From contig NZ_AP023439.1 of assembly GCF_014701095.1 (NCBI RefSeq), positions 3,274,001 to 3,338,000 of the forward strand: a stretch of DNA of 64,000 bases. The letters are read 5' to 3'. Source of the stretch: Streptomyces tuirus. Its GTDB lineage: Bacteria; Actinomycetota; Actinomycetes; Streptomycetales; Streptomycetaceae. Positions 24,201 through 32,947 of this stretch are shown here, one piece after another. Every line of letters begins with the position of its first letter. Within the stretch, counting starts at the first letter, position 1. The position numbers and the translations under genes are program-made. The notes under the pieces are model-generated. The model had not been told where the DNA came from. It saw nothing but the letters and a program-made list of their open reading frames with translations, and did no database searches.

Positions 24201-25301
24201 TCAGTGGGCGATGTCCTCGTAGCCCTCGATCTCGCGGGGGTTGCGGGTGCCCGGGCCTACGTAGCGGGCCGAGGGGCGGACCAGGCGGCCCGTGCGCTTC
24301 TGCTCCAGGATGTGGGCGGACCAGCCGGCGGTGCGGGCGCAGGTGAACATGGACGTGAACATGTGGGCCGGGACCTCGGCGAAGTCCAGGACGATGGCCG
24401 CCCAGAACTCGACGTTCGTGGCGAGGACGCGGTCGGGGCGGCGGGCGTGGAGTTCCGCGAGGGCGGCCTTCTCCAGGGCCTCGGCGACCTCGAAGCGGGG
24501 GGCGCCCAGCTCGCGGGCCGTGCGGCGCAGGACCCTCGCCCTCGGGTCCTCGGCGCGGTAGACGCGGTGCCCGAAGCCCATGAGGCGCTCGCCCTTGTCG
24601 AGCGCGTTCCTGACGTAGGCCTCCGCGTCGCCTGTGCGCTCGATCTCCTCGATCATGCCGAGGACGCGCGAGGGGGCGCCGCCGTGCAGCGGGCCCGACA
24701 TCGCGCCGACCGCGCCGGAGAGCGCCGCCGCCACGTCCGCGCCGGTGGAGGCGATGACCCTCGCCGTGAACGTGGACGCGTTCATGCCGTGCTCCGCGGC
24801 GCTCGTCCAGTACGCGTCCACCGCCGCCACGTGCTTGGGGTCCGGCTCGCCGCGCCAGCGGATCATGAACCGCTCGACGACGGACTGCGCCTTGTCGATC
24901 TCCCGCTGCGGAACCATGGGCAGGCCCTGGCCACGGGCGGACTGGGCGACGTAGGAGAGCGCCATGACGGCCGCCCGGGCCAGGTCCGCACGGGCCTGCT
25001 CGGCGTCGATGTCGAGGAGGGGTTTGAGGCCCCAGACGGGCGCGAGCATGGCCAGGGCGGACTGGACGTCCACGCGGATGTCGCCGGAGTGCACGGGGAT
25101 GGGGAACGGCTCGGCGGGCGGCAGCCCGGGATTGAAGGCGCCGTCGACGAGCAGGCCCCAGACGTTGCCGAACGAGACGTGGCCGACCAGGTCCTCGATG
25201 TCGACGCCCCGGTACCTGAGTGCGCCGCCCTCCTTGTCCGGTTCGGCGATCTCCGTCTCGAACGCGACGACTCCCTCGAGCCCGGGTACGAAGTCGGACA
25301 T
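24201..25301 (-). CDS. Citrate synthase homologue (citrate synthase 2)
   Basis: 366 aa, the length of short type I citrate synthases. Active-site His are present: AAEHGMNASTF (His171), GPLHGGAP (His206) and the substrate His in MGFGHRVYRAEDPRA (His245). The third catalytic residue, an Asp in the usual NVDFY motif, is Glu here (NVEFW, residue 298). The Arg ligands around 252-257 and near the C-terminus are kept. It would condense oxaloacetate or another 2-oxo acid with acetyl- or propionyl-CoA. The Asp-to-Glu change may be normal for this subgroup but leaves the reaction uncertain. It is divergent from pdxH. Confidence 0.9.
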   Translation of the reverse strand: MSDFVPGLEGVVAFETEIAEPDKEGGALRYRGVDIEDLVGHVSFGNVWGLLVDGAFNPGLPPAEPFPIPVHSGDIRVDVQSALAMLAPVWGLKPLLDIDAEQARADLARAAVMALSYVAQSARGQGLPMVPQREIDKAQSVVERFMIRWRGEPDPKHVAAVDAYWTSAAEHGMNASTFTARVIASTGADVAAALSGAVGAMSGPLHGGAPSRVLGMIEEIERTGDAEAYVRNALDKGERLMGFGHRVYRAEDPRARVLRRTARELGAPRFEVAEALEKAALAELHARRPDRVLATNVEFWAAIVLDFAEVPAHMFTSMFTCARTAGWSAHILEQKRTGRLVRPSARYVGPGTRNPREIEGYEDIAH

Positions 25302-25586
25302 CAGGCGGCTCCTCGTGATGTAAGTGACAGATGGTGTGATGTGGGGTGGGGCGAACGAACCATGTGTCAGTCAGCTTGCGAAGCGGGCGGCCGTCCGGGG
25401 GATCCGCGGTCGTCTGCGCGACTCGCGGTCCTGGCCGGTCTCCCCCTGTGATGCCCCGAACGGTCGGCGGTCACCCAACCGATACGGCACCGAAACGATA
25501 TCCTCGAGTGCCACATTTGGGGAGGGTCCACGGCACTGAGTGCCACGCAGTGACGAAGGACACCGTCCGTACGGCAAGATGACCGG

Positions 25587-26255
25587 GTGACCGACCGCGA
25601 CGACGTCCCTATCGATCTGGCCTCGATGCGCAAGCACTACCGGGCCGAGGGGCTCTCCGAGACCGAGCTGGCCGCCTCGCCCGTCGAGCAGTTCGCGCGC
25701 TGGTTCAAGCAGGCCGCGACGGACGGCGGGCTGTTCGAACCGAACGCCATGATCGTCTCGACGGCCGACGCCGAGGGGCGGACGAGCGCCCGTACGGTGC
25801 TGCTGAAGCACTTCGACGAGCAGGGCTTCGTCTTCTACACGAACTACGACTCCCGCAAGGCCCGTGACCTGGCGGAGAACCCGTACGTCTCGCTGCTGTT
25901 CCCCTGGCACCCGATGGCCCGGCAGGTCATCGTGTCGGGCGTCGCCCGGCGCACGGGCCGGGACGAGACGGCCGCCTACTTCCGCACCCGGCCGCACGGC
26001 TCACAACTGGGGGCGTGGGCCAGCGCCCAGTCCTCGGTGATCTCCACCCGCGCCGACATCGACGCGGCGTACGCCGAGCTGGCGGCCCGCTACCCGGAGG
26101 GCGAGCAGGTGCCGGTGCCGCCGCACTGGGGCGGCTTCCGGGTGGCCCCGCAGACGGTGGAGTTCTGGCAGGGCCGCGAGAACCGGCTGCACGACCGGTT
26201 GCGGTACGTGGAGCGACCGGACGGCAGCTGGCGGGTGGAGCGGCTCAGCCCGTGA
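25587..26255 (+). CDS. pdxH: Pyridoxamine 5'-phosphate oxidase
   Basis: 222 aa, GTG start at 25587. It is the FMN-dependent enzyme that oxidises PNP or PMP to pyridoxal phosphate. Family signatures include [40 protein letters not shown] (FMN and phosphate contacts), [20 protein letters not shown] and the C-terminal [15 protein letters not shown] with the PLP-contacting Arg residues. Upstream, GGCACTGAGTGCC (25532-25544) is a perfect palindrome, and GAGTGCCAC occurs twice (25506 and 25538), so the gene may be regulated. The start codon lies close to a CAAGAT -10-like element, so the mRNA may be leaderless. Confidence 0.96.
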   Translation: MTDRDDVPIDLASMRKHYRAEGLSETELAASPVEQFARWFKQAATDGGLFEPNAMIVSTADAEGRTSARTVLLKHFDEQGFVFYTNYDSRKARDLAENPYVSLLFPWHPMARQVIVSGVARRTGRDETAAYFRTRPHGSQLGAWASAQSSVISTRADIDAAYAELAARYPEGEQVPVPPHWGGFRVAPQTVEFWQGRENRLHDRLRYVERPDGSWRVERLSP

Positions 26256-26258
26256 GGC

Positions 26259-26657
26259 TCACATGCCGATGAGCCGGACGCGGTCGCCGCACAGCCGCGC
26301 CATGTCGTCGACATCGGACGTCAGCACGGCCACCGGGCCCGGCTGGCGCAGTGCCACCTCGGCGACGGTCGCGTCGATCGCGTACTTGTGGCCGTGCAGC
26401 CCGGCGGCCTTCAGCAGTTCCGCGGATGCTTTCGCGGCGGCCTCGGTCACCGGCTCGACCTTGACCCGCGAGAGCGCCCACTGCAGTCGAGGCATGTTCA
26501 CCCGCGCATGGCTGACTTCCACGATGGTGTTGGCGCCGATGACGAAATCGGCGCCCGTGGCGTGCAGTACCTGGAACATGGCCAGGATCTTGCGGTCCTG
26601 GGCGATCCAGGCGGAGAGCCCCTGAGAATCCAGGACCACCGTCTCGACGTGCTCCAT
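26259..26657 (-). CDS. PIN-domain ribonuclease, VapC-type toxin
   Basis: 132 aa from the ATG at 26657, whose first base is the last base of the antitoxin stop codon (TGATG). PIN-domain acids are present: Asp10 (VVLDSQGLSAW), Glu47 (NTIVEVSHARVN), Asp95 (KYAIDATVAEV) and Asp115/118 (VLTSDVDDMARL). These bind Mg2+ in VapC toxins, which cleave tRNA or rRNA. The partner antitoxin lies directly upstream. The pair lies between pdxH and the TetR gene that ends the large catabolic operon. Confidence 0.9.
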   Translation of the reverse strand: MEHVETVVLDSQGLSAWIAQDRKILAMFQVLHATGADFVIGANTIVEVSHARVNMPRLQWALSRVKVEPVTEAAAKASAELLKAAGLHGHKYAIDATVAEVALRQPGPVAVLTSDVDDMARLCGDRVRLIGM

Positions 26658-26905
26658 CAGGCAGCACTCGCCGATCCGCCGGCATCCGTCGTGCCGAAGA
26701 TCCTGGAGCGGGCCTCGGCCAGTTCCTCCTCGGTGAAGGCCCCGTACTCCTCCTGGTGACGCATCAGGTCGGCGCCGAGCAGCTGATGCCGCAGCTGGCG
26801 TGCCACCGCCTCGGCGACATAGCCGGAGACGTTGTCGGTGAGCTTCCTGAGTTCGGCGACCTGGTCGGCCGGCAGTGTCACCGTGATGCGTGTCGTGTCC
26901 GCCAT
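26657..26905 (-). CDS. Ribbon-helix-helix antitoxin, VapB-type
   Basis: 82 aa from the ATG at 26905; an in-frame ATG at 26932 would add nine residues but overlaps the palindrome. The N-terminus TRITVTLPADQVAELRKLT is a ribbon-helix-helix strand plus helix, followed by VSGYVAEAVARQLRHQLL. The acidic C-terminus (EEYGAFTEEELAEARSRIFG) is the usual toxin-wrapping tail. Dimers normally repress their own promoter, and a palindrome lies at the expected place (26913-26928). Confidence 0.88.
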   Translation of the reverse strand: MADTTRITVTLPADQVAELRKLTDNVSGYVAEAVARQLRHQLLGADLMRHQEEYGAFTEEELAEARSRIFGTTDAGGSASAA

Positions 26906-26911
26906 GCTCCG

Positions 26912-26928
26912 AGCATACTGCGGTATGC
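26912..26928 (-). promoter_or_regulatory. Palindromic operator overlapping the toxin-antitoxin -10 element
   Basis: GCATAC-TGCG-GTATGC (26913-26928) is a perfect 16-bp inverted repeat. On the minus strand its end forms TATGCT (26917-26912), a good -10 hexamer. Transcription would start at or next to the ATG at 26905, giving a leaderless mRNA. This suits autoregulation by the antitoxin. Confidence 0.65.
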
Positions 26929-26959
26929 GCATCCCGCGTCCGCGCTGACAGCTGCTTCC

Positions 26960-27562
26960 TCAGCCCAGCGACTCCTCCAGCAGCCCCGCCCACTGCGCGA
27001 CCACCCGTTCCCGGCGGGCCGCGTCGTCCGTGAGGAGGTTGGCGAGGCCCAGGCCGCGGGCCATGTCGAGGAGGCCCTGGACCGTTTCGCGGACGCCGGG
27101 GAGGGATTCGTCGGCGGAGAGGAGCTCGACCGCGATGCGGTGGGTCTCGCGGCCGACGCGGGATTCCAGTTCGGTGACGCGGGGCCGGAGCTGCTCCTCG
27201 TTGGAGGCGGCGACCCAGAGGTGGAGGGCGGCACGGAACAGCGGACCGGTGTAGAGGTCGACCAGGGCGGCGACGACGGCGTGGCGGTCCCCGGCCGCGC
27301 CGTCGGGGAACAGGTCGCGCAGGGCGGTGGAGCGTTCCTCGGCGACGTACTCGACGGCCGCCGTGAAGAGGTCCTCGCGGGTCGGGAAGTGGTGCTGGGC
27401 GGCGCCGCGGGAGACTCCGGCGCGTTCGGCGACCACGGAGACGGTGGACCCCGCCCAGCCGTGTTCGGCGAGGCAGGACACGGCGGCCTCGAGGAGCCGC
27501 TGCCGGGTGGCCCGGCTGCGGTCCTGCTTGGGGACTCTCTCCGCACGGTCGACCGTGCTCAC
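26960..27562 (-). CDS. TetR-family transcriptional regulator, last gene of catabolic operon
   Basis: 200 aa from the GTG at 27562, which overlaps the hydratase stop by four bases; an ATG at 27571 is an alternative. The N-terminal TetR helix-turn-helix (about residues 15-60) reads RQRLLEAAVSCLAEHGWAGS, then VVAERAGVSRGAAQHHFPTR. The C-terminal ligand-binding part is helical and includes AALHLWVAASNEEQLRPRVT. Placement at the end of the operon suggests that it senses a pathway acyl-CoA and represses the operon, most likely at the palindrome 37103-37114; that is inference. Confidence 0.9.
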   Translation of the reverse strand: MSTVDRAERVPKQDRSRATRQRLLEAAVSCLAEHGWAGSTVSVVAERAGVSRGAAQHHFPTREDLFTAAVEYVAEERSTALRDLFPDGAAGDRHAVVAALVDLYTGPLFRAALHLWVAASNEEQLRPRVTELESRVGRETHRIAVELLSADESLPGVRETVQGLLDMARGLGLANLLTDDAARRERVVAQWAGLLEESLG

Positions 27563-28293
27563 ACCACCCATGCCGGATCCCGTCGTTCGAGGAAGGCCGT
27601 CATCCCCTCGCGGGCCTGCGGGGAGGAGAACAGCCGGGCCGAGAGCGCGGTCAGGTCGGCGGCGTCCCGGTCGAAGGCTTCCAGCACCCTAGCCGTGAGC
27701 AGCCGTTTCGTCTCGGCCAGGGCGTCGGGGGCGGACTTGCGCAGACCGTCCAGGATGGGCTCCAGGGCCGTGTCGACGTCGTCCGCACAGGTGGTGACCA
27801 GGCCTGTCGCCTGCGCTTGCGCCGCGTCGAAGCGCTCGCCGGTGAGGCAGTGGCGGGCCAGGGCGCGCGGGTTCGTGCGGGGCAGGAGGGGGAGGGAGAT
27901 GACCGCGGGGGCGACGCCGATGCGGACCTCCGTGAAGGCGAAGGTGGCGTCCGTGGCTGCGGCCGCGATGTCGCAGGCGGCCAGGAGGCCGAGGCCGCCC
28001 GCGCGGACGTGGCCGGTGACCCGGGCGACGACCGGCTTGGGCAGCTCGATGATCTGCCGCAGCACGGCGACCAGCGCCTCGGGCGGCGGCGGGTCCTTGA
28101 GGTCGGCGCCCGCGCTGAACGTGTTGCCGGTGTGGGTCAGGACGATCGCGCGGACGCCGGGGTCCTTCCCGGCGTCGGTGAGCGCGCCGGCCAGTTCGCC
28201 GACGAGGGCCGCCGACAGGGCGTTGCGGTTGTGCGGCGCGTCGAGGGACAGGGTCTCCACGGCACGCGTGCGGGTACGGGCGATCAGCGTCAT
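27559..28293 (-). CDS. Enoyl-CoA hydratase/isomerase, methylglutaconyl-CoA hydratase-like
   Basis: 244 aa from the ATG at 28293; the ATG overlaps the stop of the CoA ligase. It has a crotonase fold with the first oxyanion-hole motif NTFSAGADLKD (about residue 58) and the second at VTGHVRAGGLGLLAACDIAA (about 95). In classical hydratases a Glu lies in that second motif; here the place is Gly (GGLGL), as I recall for LiuC/AtuE-type methylglutaconyl-CoA hydratases. The other Glu is kept (TEVRIGVAPAV). It would hydrate a branched 2-enoyl-CoA made by the adjacent carboxylase. Confidence 0.9.
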   Translation of the reverse strand: MTLIARTRTRAVETLSLDAPHNRNALSAALVGELAGALTDAGKDPGVRAIVLTHTGNTFSAGADLKDPPPPEALVAVLRQIIELPKPVVARVTGHVRAGGLGLLAACDIAAAATDATFAFTEVRIGVAPAVISLPLLPRTNPRALARHCLTGERFDAAQAQATGLVTTCADDVDTALEPILDGLRKSAPDALAETKRLLTARVLEAFDRDAADLTALSARLFSSPQAREGMTAFLERRDPAWVV

Positions 28294-29858
28294 GCGCTCT
28301 CCCTGAGCTGTCGGCGGAGGATCTTGCCGGAGGCCGCGCGGGGGACGCCGACGATGAAGGTGACGCGGCGGATCCGCTTGTAGGGGGCCACGCGCTCGGC
28401 GACGTACATCATGATCTCCGCCTCGGTGAGCTCCCCGGCGGACGGCTGGCGGACGACGTAGGCGTGCGGGACCTCGTTGCCGTCGGCGTCGTACCGGCCG
28501 ATGACGGCGGCGTCGGCGATGCCCGGGTGGGTCAGGAGCAGGGCCTCCAGCTCGGCGGGGGCCACCTGGAAGCCCTTGTACTTGATGAGTTCCTTGACGC
28601 GGTCGACGACGAACAGCCAGCCTTCGCCGTCCACATGGCCCACGTCGCCGGTGTGCAGCCAGCCGTCGGGGTCGATCATGGCGGTGGTGGCGTCGGGGCG
28701 GCCGAGGTAGCCCTTCATGATCTGGGGGCCGCGGATGAGGATCTCGCCGGATGCGCCGGCGGGGAGGTCCTTGCCGGGGTCGTCGAGGGAGACGATGCGC
28801 ATCTCGGTGCCCGCGATGAGCTTGCCGACGGTGCCGGGCGGGGCGTCGTTCATGGCGTCCAGGGGGACGACGTGGGTGCCGGGCGAGAGTTCGGTCATGC
28901 CGTAGGCCTGGCCGACGGGCGGCAGGCCGAGGCGCTTGGAGCAGGCGGCGGCGAGGCGGGCGTCCAGGGGTGCGGCGGCGCTGATGATGTACCGCAGGGA
29001 CGACAGGTCGTACTGGGCGACGGCCGGGTGCTTGGCGAGGGCCAGGACGATCGGCGGGGCCACGTACAGGGCCGTGATGCGGTGGTTCTGGATGGCCGCG
29101 AGGAACTGCTCCAGATCGAAGCGGGGCAGGACGACGACGGTGGCGCCCTGCCGCAGAGGCGCGTTCATCAGGGCCGTGAGGCCGTAGATGTGGAAGAAGG
29201 GGAGGACCGCCAGGACGCGCTCTCCCGGGCCGGCGGGGACCGCCGGGTGGAGCTGGGCGAGGTTGGTGGCGATCTGCCGGTGCGTGAGCATCACGCCCTT
29301 GGGGATGCCGGTGGTCCCGGAGGAGTACGGCAGTGCCGCGACGTCCTCGGCCGGGTCGATGGCGATCCGCGGCTCGGGCGCGGCGGAGGCCAGCATGTCG
29401 ATCAGGGAGCGGTGTCCGCTCGCGCTGTCGCACACGAATATCTCGCGTATGCCGCCCGCGAGTTCGGCGGCCCGGCGGGCGACGTCCAGCAGCGGTGACA
29501 CGGAGACGATCCAGCGGGCTCCGGAGTCCCGCAGTTGCTTGGCGAACTCGTCGGCCGTGGCGAGCGGGTGCACGGTGGTGACGGTGGCACCCGCGCGCGT
29601 CGCGGCGTAGAAGGCGGTCGGGAAGGCGATGGTGTTGGGGCTGTGCAGGGCGAGGACGTCGCCCTTGCGGACACCGGCCTCGGCGAGCGCGGCGGCGACG
29701 CGCCGGTGGAACCGGTCCACCTGCTCGTACGAGAGGGTGGTGCCGTCGGTGCCGTCGATCAGGGCGGGGGTGTCGCCGAACTCGGCGGCCCGGGCCAGCA
29801 CCGCGTCGTGGATGGGCAGGTCGACGGGCGGGACGTCTGCGTACTCGCTGCGGAACAT
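28290..29858 (-). CDS. 4-coumarate/cinnamate:CoA ligase-type acyl-CoA synthetase
   Basis: 522 aa. It has the ANL-ligase motifs in order: LPYSSGTTGIPKGVMLTH (about residue 165), QAYGMTELSPGTH (about 315), GWLHTGDVGHVDGEGW (about 400), VDRVKELIKYKGFQVAPAEL (about 420) and the catalytic lysine segment PRAASGKILRRQLRE at the C-terminus. It resembles the streptomycete cinnamate/4-coumarate:CoA ligase, which I know from S. coelicolor. Within this operon it probably activates the pathway's starting acid. The stop overlaps the hydratase start by four bases. Confidence 0.92.
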   Translation of the reverse strand: MFRSEYADVPPVDLPIHDAVLARAAEFGDTPALIDGTDGTTLSYEQVDRFHRRVAAALAEAGVRKGDVLALHSPNTIAFPTAFYAATRAGATVTTVHPLATADEFAKQLRDSGARWIVSVSPLLDVARRAAELAGGIREIFVCDSASGHRSLIDMLASAAPEPRIAIDPAEDVAALPYSSGTTGIPKGVMLTHRQIATNLAQLHPAVPAGPGERVLAVLPFFHIYGLTALMNAPLRQGATVVVLPRFDLEQFLAAIQNHRITALYVAPPIVLALAKHPAVAQYDLSSLRYIISAAAPLDARLAAACSKRLGLPPVGQAYGMTELSPGTHVVPLDAMNDAPPGTVGKLIAGTEMRIVSLDDPGKDLPAGASGEILIRGPQIMKGYLGRPDATTAMIDPDGWLHTGDVGHVDGEGWLFVVDRVKELIKYKGFQVAPAELEALLLTHPGIADAAVIGRYDADGNEVPHAYVVRQPSAGELTEAEIMMYVAERVAPYKRIRRVTFIVGVPRAASGKILRRQLRESA

Positions 29859-29888
29859 GGGCGGTTCCTCCTCGCGGCGCGGGCCGTC

Positions 29889-31016
29889 TCAGTACGACTT
29901 GGGCAGGCCCAGGGTCTGGTGGGAGACGTAGTTGAGAATCATCTCCCGGCTCACCGGGGCAATACGAGCCACGCGCGCGGCCGTTATGAGCCGGGCCAGG
30001 CCGTACTCGCGGGTGAGGCCGTTGCCGCCGAGGGTGTGCACGGCCTGGTCGACGGCCTTCACACAGGCTTCCCCGGCCGCGTACTTCGCCATGTTGGCGG
30101 CCTCTCCGGCGCCGATGTCGTCGCCCGCGTCGTAGAGGGCGGCGGCCTTCTGCATCATCAGTCGGGCGAGTTCGAGGTCGATGTGCGCCTGGGCCAGGGG
30201 GTGGGCGATGGCCTGGTGGGCGCCGATGGGGGTGTTCCAGACCGTGCGGTCGCGGGCGTACTCGACGGCCTTGGCGAGCGCGTGGCGGCCCATGCCGATC
30301 GCGAAGGCGGCGGTCATGATGCGTTCGGGGTTGAGGCCGGCGAAGAGCTGGAGGAGTCCCGCGTCCTCGTCGCCGACCAGGGCGTCGGCGGGCAGCCGTA
30401 CGTCGTCCAGGACCAGCTCGAACTGCTTCTCCGCGGCGTTCAGTTCCATGTCGATGGGGCGGCGGGTGAAACCCGGGGTGTCGCGCGGGACGATGAACAG
30501 GCAGGGCTTGAGGCGGCCGGTGCGGGCGTCCTCGGTACGGCCGACGATGAGGGTCGCGTCGGCGATGTCCACGCCGGAGACGAAGACCTTGCGGCCGGTG
30601 AGGAGCCAGTCGCCGGAGTCCTGGTCGCGGCGGGCCGTGGTGGTGATGCGGTGGCTGTTGGAACCGGCGTCTGGTTCGGTGATGCCGAAGGCCATGAGGC
30701 GGGAGCCGTCGGCGAGGGCGGGGAGCCACTGTTGTTTCTGTTGTTCCGTGCCGAAGCGCGCTATCACCGTGCCGCAGATGGCCGGGGAGACGATCATCAT
30801 CAGCAGGGGGCTGCCCGCGGCGCCGAGTTCTTCGAGGACGAGGGAGAGTTCGGTGATGCCGCCGCCTCCACCGCCGTATGCCTCCGGCAGGTTGACGCCG
30901 ATGTAGCCGAGCTTGGCTGCGTCGGACCAGAGTTGGAGGGGGTCGGTTTCCCGGCCGTGGCGTTTGCCGAGTGCGGATACGGCTTCTCGTAGGGCCTTGT
31001 GGTCTTCGGTTTCCAT
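29889..31016 (-). CDS. Acyl-CoA dehydrogenase
   Basis: 375 aa from the ATG at 31016, which has AAAGGAC in front. The N-terminal helical domain contains AAKLGYIGVNLPEAYGGGGG. The flavin-cleft motifs are GITEPDAGSNSHRITTTARR (about residue 120-139) and WLLTGRKVFVSGVDIAD. The C-terminal domain includes VHTLGGNGLTREYGLARLIT. A Glu in NPERIMTAAF (about 225) may be the catalytic base. It probably makes the 2-enoyl-CoA that the carboxylase then uses. It lies 30 bp upstream of the CoA-ligase gene. Confidence 0.93.
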   Translation of the reverse strand: METEDHKALREAVSALGKRHGRETDPLQLWSDAAKLGYIGVNLPEAYGGGGGGITELSLVLEELGAAGSPLLMMIVSPAICGTVIARFGTEQQKQQWLPALADGSRLMAFGITEPDAGSNSHRITTTARRDQDSGDWLLTGRKVFVSGVDIADATLIVGRTEDARTGRLKPCLFIVPRDTPGFTRRPIDMELNAAEKQFELVLDDVRLPADALVGDEDAGLLQLFAGLNPERIMTAAFAIGMGRHALAKAVEYARDRTVWNTPIGAHQAIAHPLAQAHIDLELARLMMQKAAALYDAGDDIGAGEAANMAKYAAGEACVKAVDQAVHTLGGNGLTREYGLARLITAARVARIAPVSREMILNYVSHQTLGLPKSY

Positions 31017-31048
31017 GGTCGTCCTTTCGGGTGCGGGCCGGATGTGGC

Positions 31049-31100
31049 TTGTCGCGCTCACGCGGCGGAGCCGCATATCAAGACAGCCCCGCGCCCCTTA
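31049..31100 (-). repeat. Dispersed intergenic repeat within the catabolic operon
   Basis: Reverse-strand copy of the 8307-8363 subtype: AGGGGCGCGGGGCTGTCTTG, then a GCGGC-TCC-GCCGC hairpin. It starts at the TAA stop of the carboxylase alpha gene and fills most of the 81-bp gap before the dehydrogenase. It could cause partial termination or RNA processing inside the operon. Confidence 0.75.
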
Positions 31101-32942
31101 CGGGGCTTGCTTCACCACTGCCAAGAGCGCGCCCGGCTCGACCTGTTGGCCTGGTACAACGCACAGCTCGGTCAGCGTTCCCGTCACCGGGGCGATGATC
31201 TTGTGCTGCATCTTCATCGCCTCCAGCCAGAGGAGGGGGTCTCCCTCCTTCACGGCCGTCCCTACGGCTAGGCCGTCCACCACTCGGACCACCGTGCCCG
31301 GCATGGGGGCCAGGAGGGAGCCGGGGGCGTGCTGGGGGGTGGGGTCGGGGAAGCGGGGCAGGGCGGTCAGGGTCGTGGTGTTGACGTAGACCTGGTCGCC
31401 GTGGCGGGCCACCTCGTACGTCCGCCGCATCCCGTCCACGTCGAGGATCACGCGCCGCGCGTCGGCGTGCACCACCCGCACCCCGTCCGCCTCCAGGCCT
31501 TCCCTGCCGTGCCGGTAGCGGGCCTCGTGCTCCTCGCCCGCCATCAGGTACCGCTTGGTCTGCGGCTGGGAGGGAACGTTGCGCCAGCCGCCGAAGCGGG
31601 AGCGGCCGTGGGCGTCGGCGAGGGCGGCGGCCAGGGGCGCGAGCGGGTCGGGGACCGGCTCGGTGAGGTCCGGCAGGTGGCGGTCGTAGAAGCCGGTGTC
31701 CATGCGGGCCGCGGTGAACTCGGGGTGACGCAGGGAGCGGACCAGGAGGTCGCGGTTGGTGACGGGGCCGTGGATCACCGCGCGGTCGAGGGCGGCGGCC
31801 AGCTTGCGGATCGCCTCGGCGCGGGTGGGGGCGTGGGCGACGACCTTGGCGAGCATGGGGTCGTAGTGGACGCCGATGTCGTCGCCGTCCGCGTAACCGG
31901 TGTCCAGGCGCACGGCGTCGGGGACCGCGAGGCGGTGCAGTCGGCCGGTCTGCGGTGCCCAGCCCTTGGCCGGGTCCTCGGCGTAGAGGCGGGCCTCGAC
32001 GGCGTGGCCCCGCGCGCGTGGGGGTTCGTCCGCGAGGGCGTGACCCTCCGCGACGCGGATCTGCTCGGCGACGAGATCGACTCCGAACACCGCCTCCGTC
32101 ACGGGGTGTTCCACCTGGAGGCGGGTGTTCATCTCCAGGAAGTGCGCCCTGCCGTCGGCGACGAGGAACTCGACTGTGCCGGCGCCCACGTAGTCCACGG
32201 CCCGGGCGGCGCGTACGGCGAGGGCGCGGACCTCCTCGTCGAGGGCGGCGGGCAGTCCGGGCGCCGGGGCCTCCTCGATCACCTTCTGGTGACGGCGCTG
32301 GAGGGAGCAGTCGCGGGTGCCGAGCGCCCACACGGTGCCGTGCGTGTCGGCGAGCACCTGCACCTCGACGTGCCGGCCGCCCTCCACGTACGGCTCGACG
32401 AACACCTCGCCGTCGCCGAAGGCGCTCACGGCCTCGGCCCGGGCGGCGGCCAACTCGGCGTCCAGGTCGGCGAGGTGCCGTACGACGCGCATGCCGCGGC
32501 CGCCGCCGCCCCCCGCCGCCTTCACCAGCACCGGCAGATCGGCCTCGGTGACCTCCCGCAGGGGCTCGATGCCCAGCAGCTCCTTGGCGCGCGTCTTGGA
32601 CGCCATCGCCTCGATCGCCTCCGGGGGCGGCCCGATCCACACCAGGCCGGCGTCCCGGACGGCCCGCGCGAACCCGGCGTTCTCGGAGAGGAAGCCGTAG
32701 CCGGGGTGTACGGCGTCCGCGCCGGCGGCGAGGGCGGCCTTCACGATCAGGTCGCCGCGCAGATAGGTGTCGGCGGGCGCCGATCCCGGCAGCCGTACGG
32801 CGGTGTCGGCCACGCGCGCGTGCAGGGCGTTCGCGTCGGCGTCCGAGTGCACGGCGACCGTCCGGATTCCCGCCGCACGGCAGGTGCGGACGACACGGCA
32901 GGCGATCTCGCCCCGGTTCGCGACAAGTACTGAAGTGATCAT
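31098..32942 (-). CDS. Acyl-CoA carboxylase alpha subunit (biotin carboxylase plus biotin carrier)
   Basis: 614 aa. The N-terminal biotin carboxylase has ANRGEIACRVVRTCRAAGIR, the HPGYGFLSENAGFA motif and the ATP-grasp loop KAAGGGGGRGMRVV (about residue 150). It also has the catalytic FLEMNTRLQVEHPVTE segment. The C-terminal biotinyl domain carries EAMKMQHKI, with biotin on the Lys. A middle BT-like linker separates them. It carboxylates biotin with ATP and bicarbonate for the carboxyltransferase encoded 5 bp upstream. Domain order matches MCC, geranyl-CoA and propionyl-CoA carboxylase alpha subunits. Confidence 0.95.
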   Translation of the reverse strand: MITSVLVANRGEIACRVVRTCRAAGIRTVAVHSDADANALHARVADTAVRLPGSAPADTYLRGDLIVKAALAAGADAVHPGYGFLSENAGFARAVRDAGLVWIGPPPEAIEAMASKTRAKELLGIEPLREVTEADLPVLVKAAGGGGGRGMRVVRHLADLDAELAAARAEAVSAFGDGEVFVEPYVEGGRHVEVQVLADTHGTVWALGTRDCSLQRRHQKVIEEAPAPGLPAALDEEVRALAVRAARAVDYVGAGTVEFLVADGRAHFLEMNTRLQVEHPVTEAVFGVDLVAEQIRVAEGHALADEPPRARGHAVEARLYAEDPAKGWAPQTGRLHRLAVPDAVRLDTGYADGDDIGVHYDPMLAKVVAHAPTRAEAIRKLAAALDRAVIHGPVTNRDLLVRSLRHPEFTAARMDTGFYDRHLPDLTEPVPDPLAPLAAALADAHGRSRFGGWRNVPSQPQTKRYLMAGEEHEARYRHGREGLEADGVRVVHADARRVILDVDGMRRTYEVARHGDQVYVNTTTLTALPRFPDPTPQHAPGSLLAPMPGTVVRVVDGLAVGTAVKEGDPLLWLEAMKMQHKIIAPVTGTLTELCVVPGQQVEPGALLAVVKQAP

Positions 32943-32947
32943 GGGCC

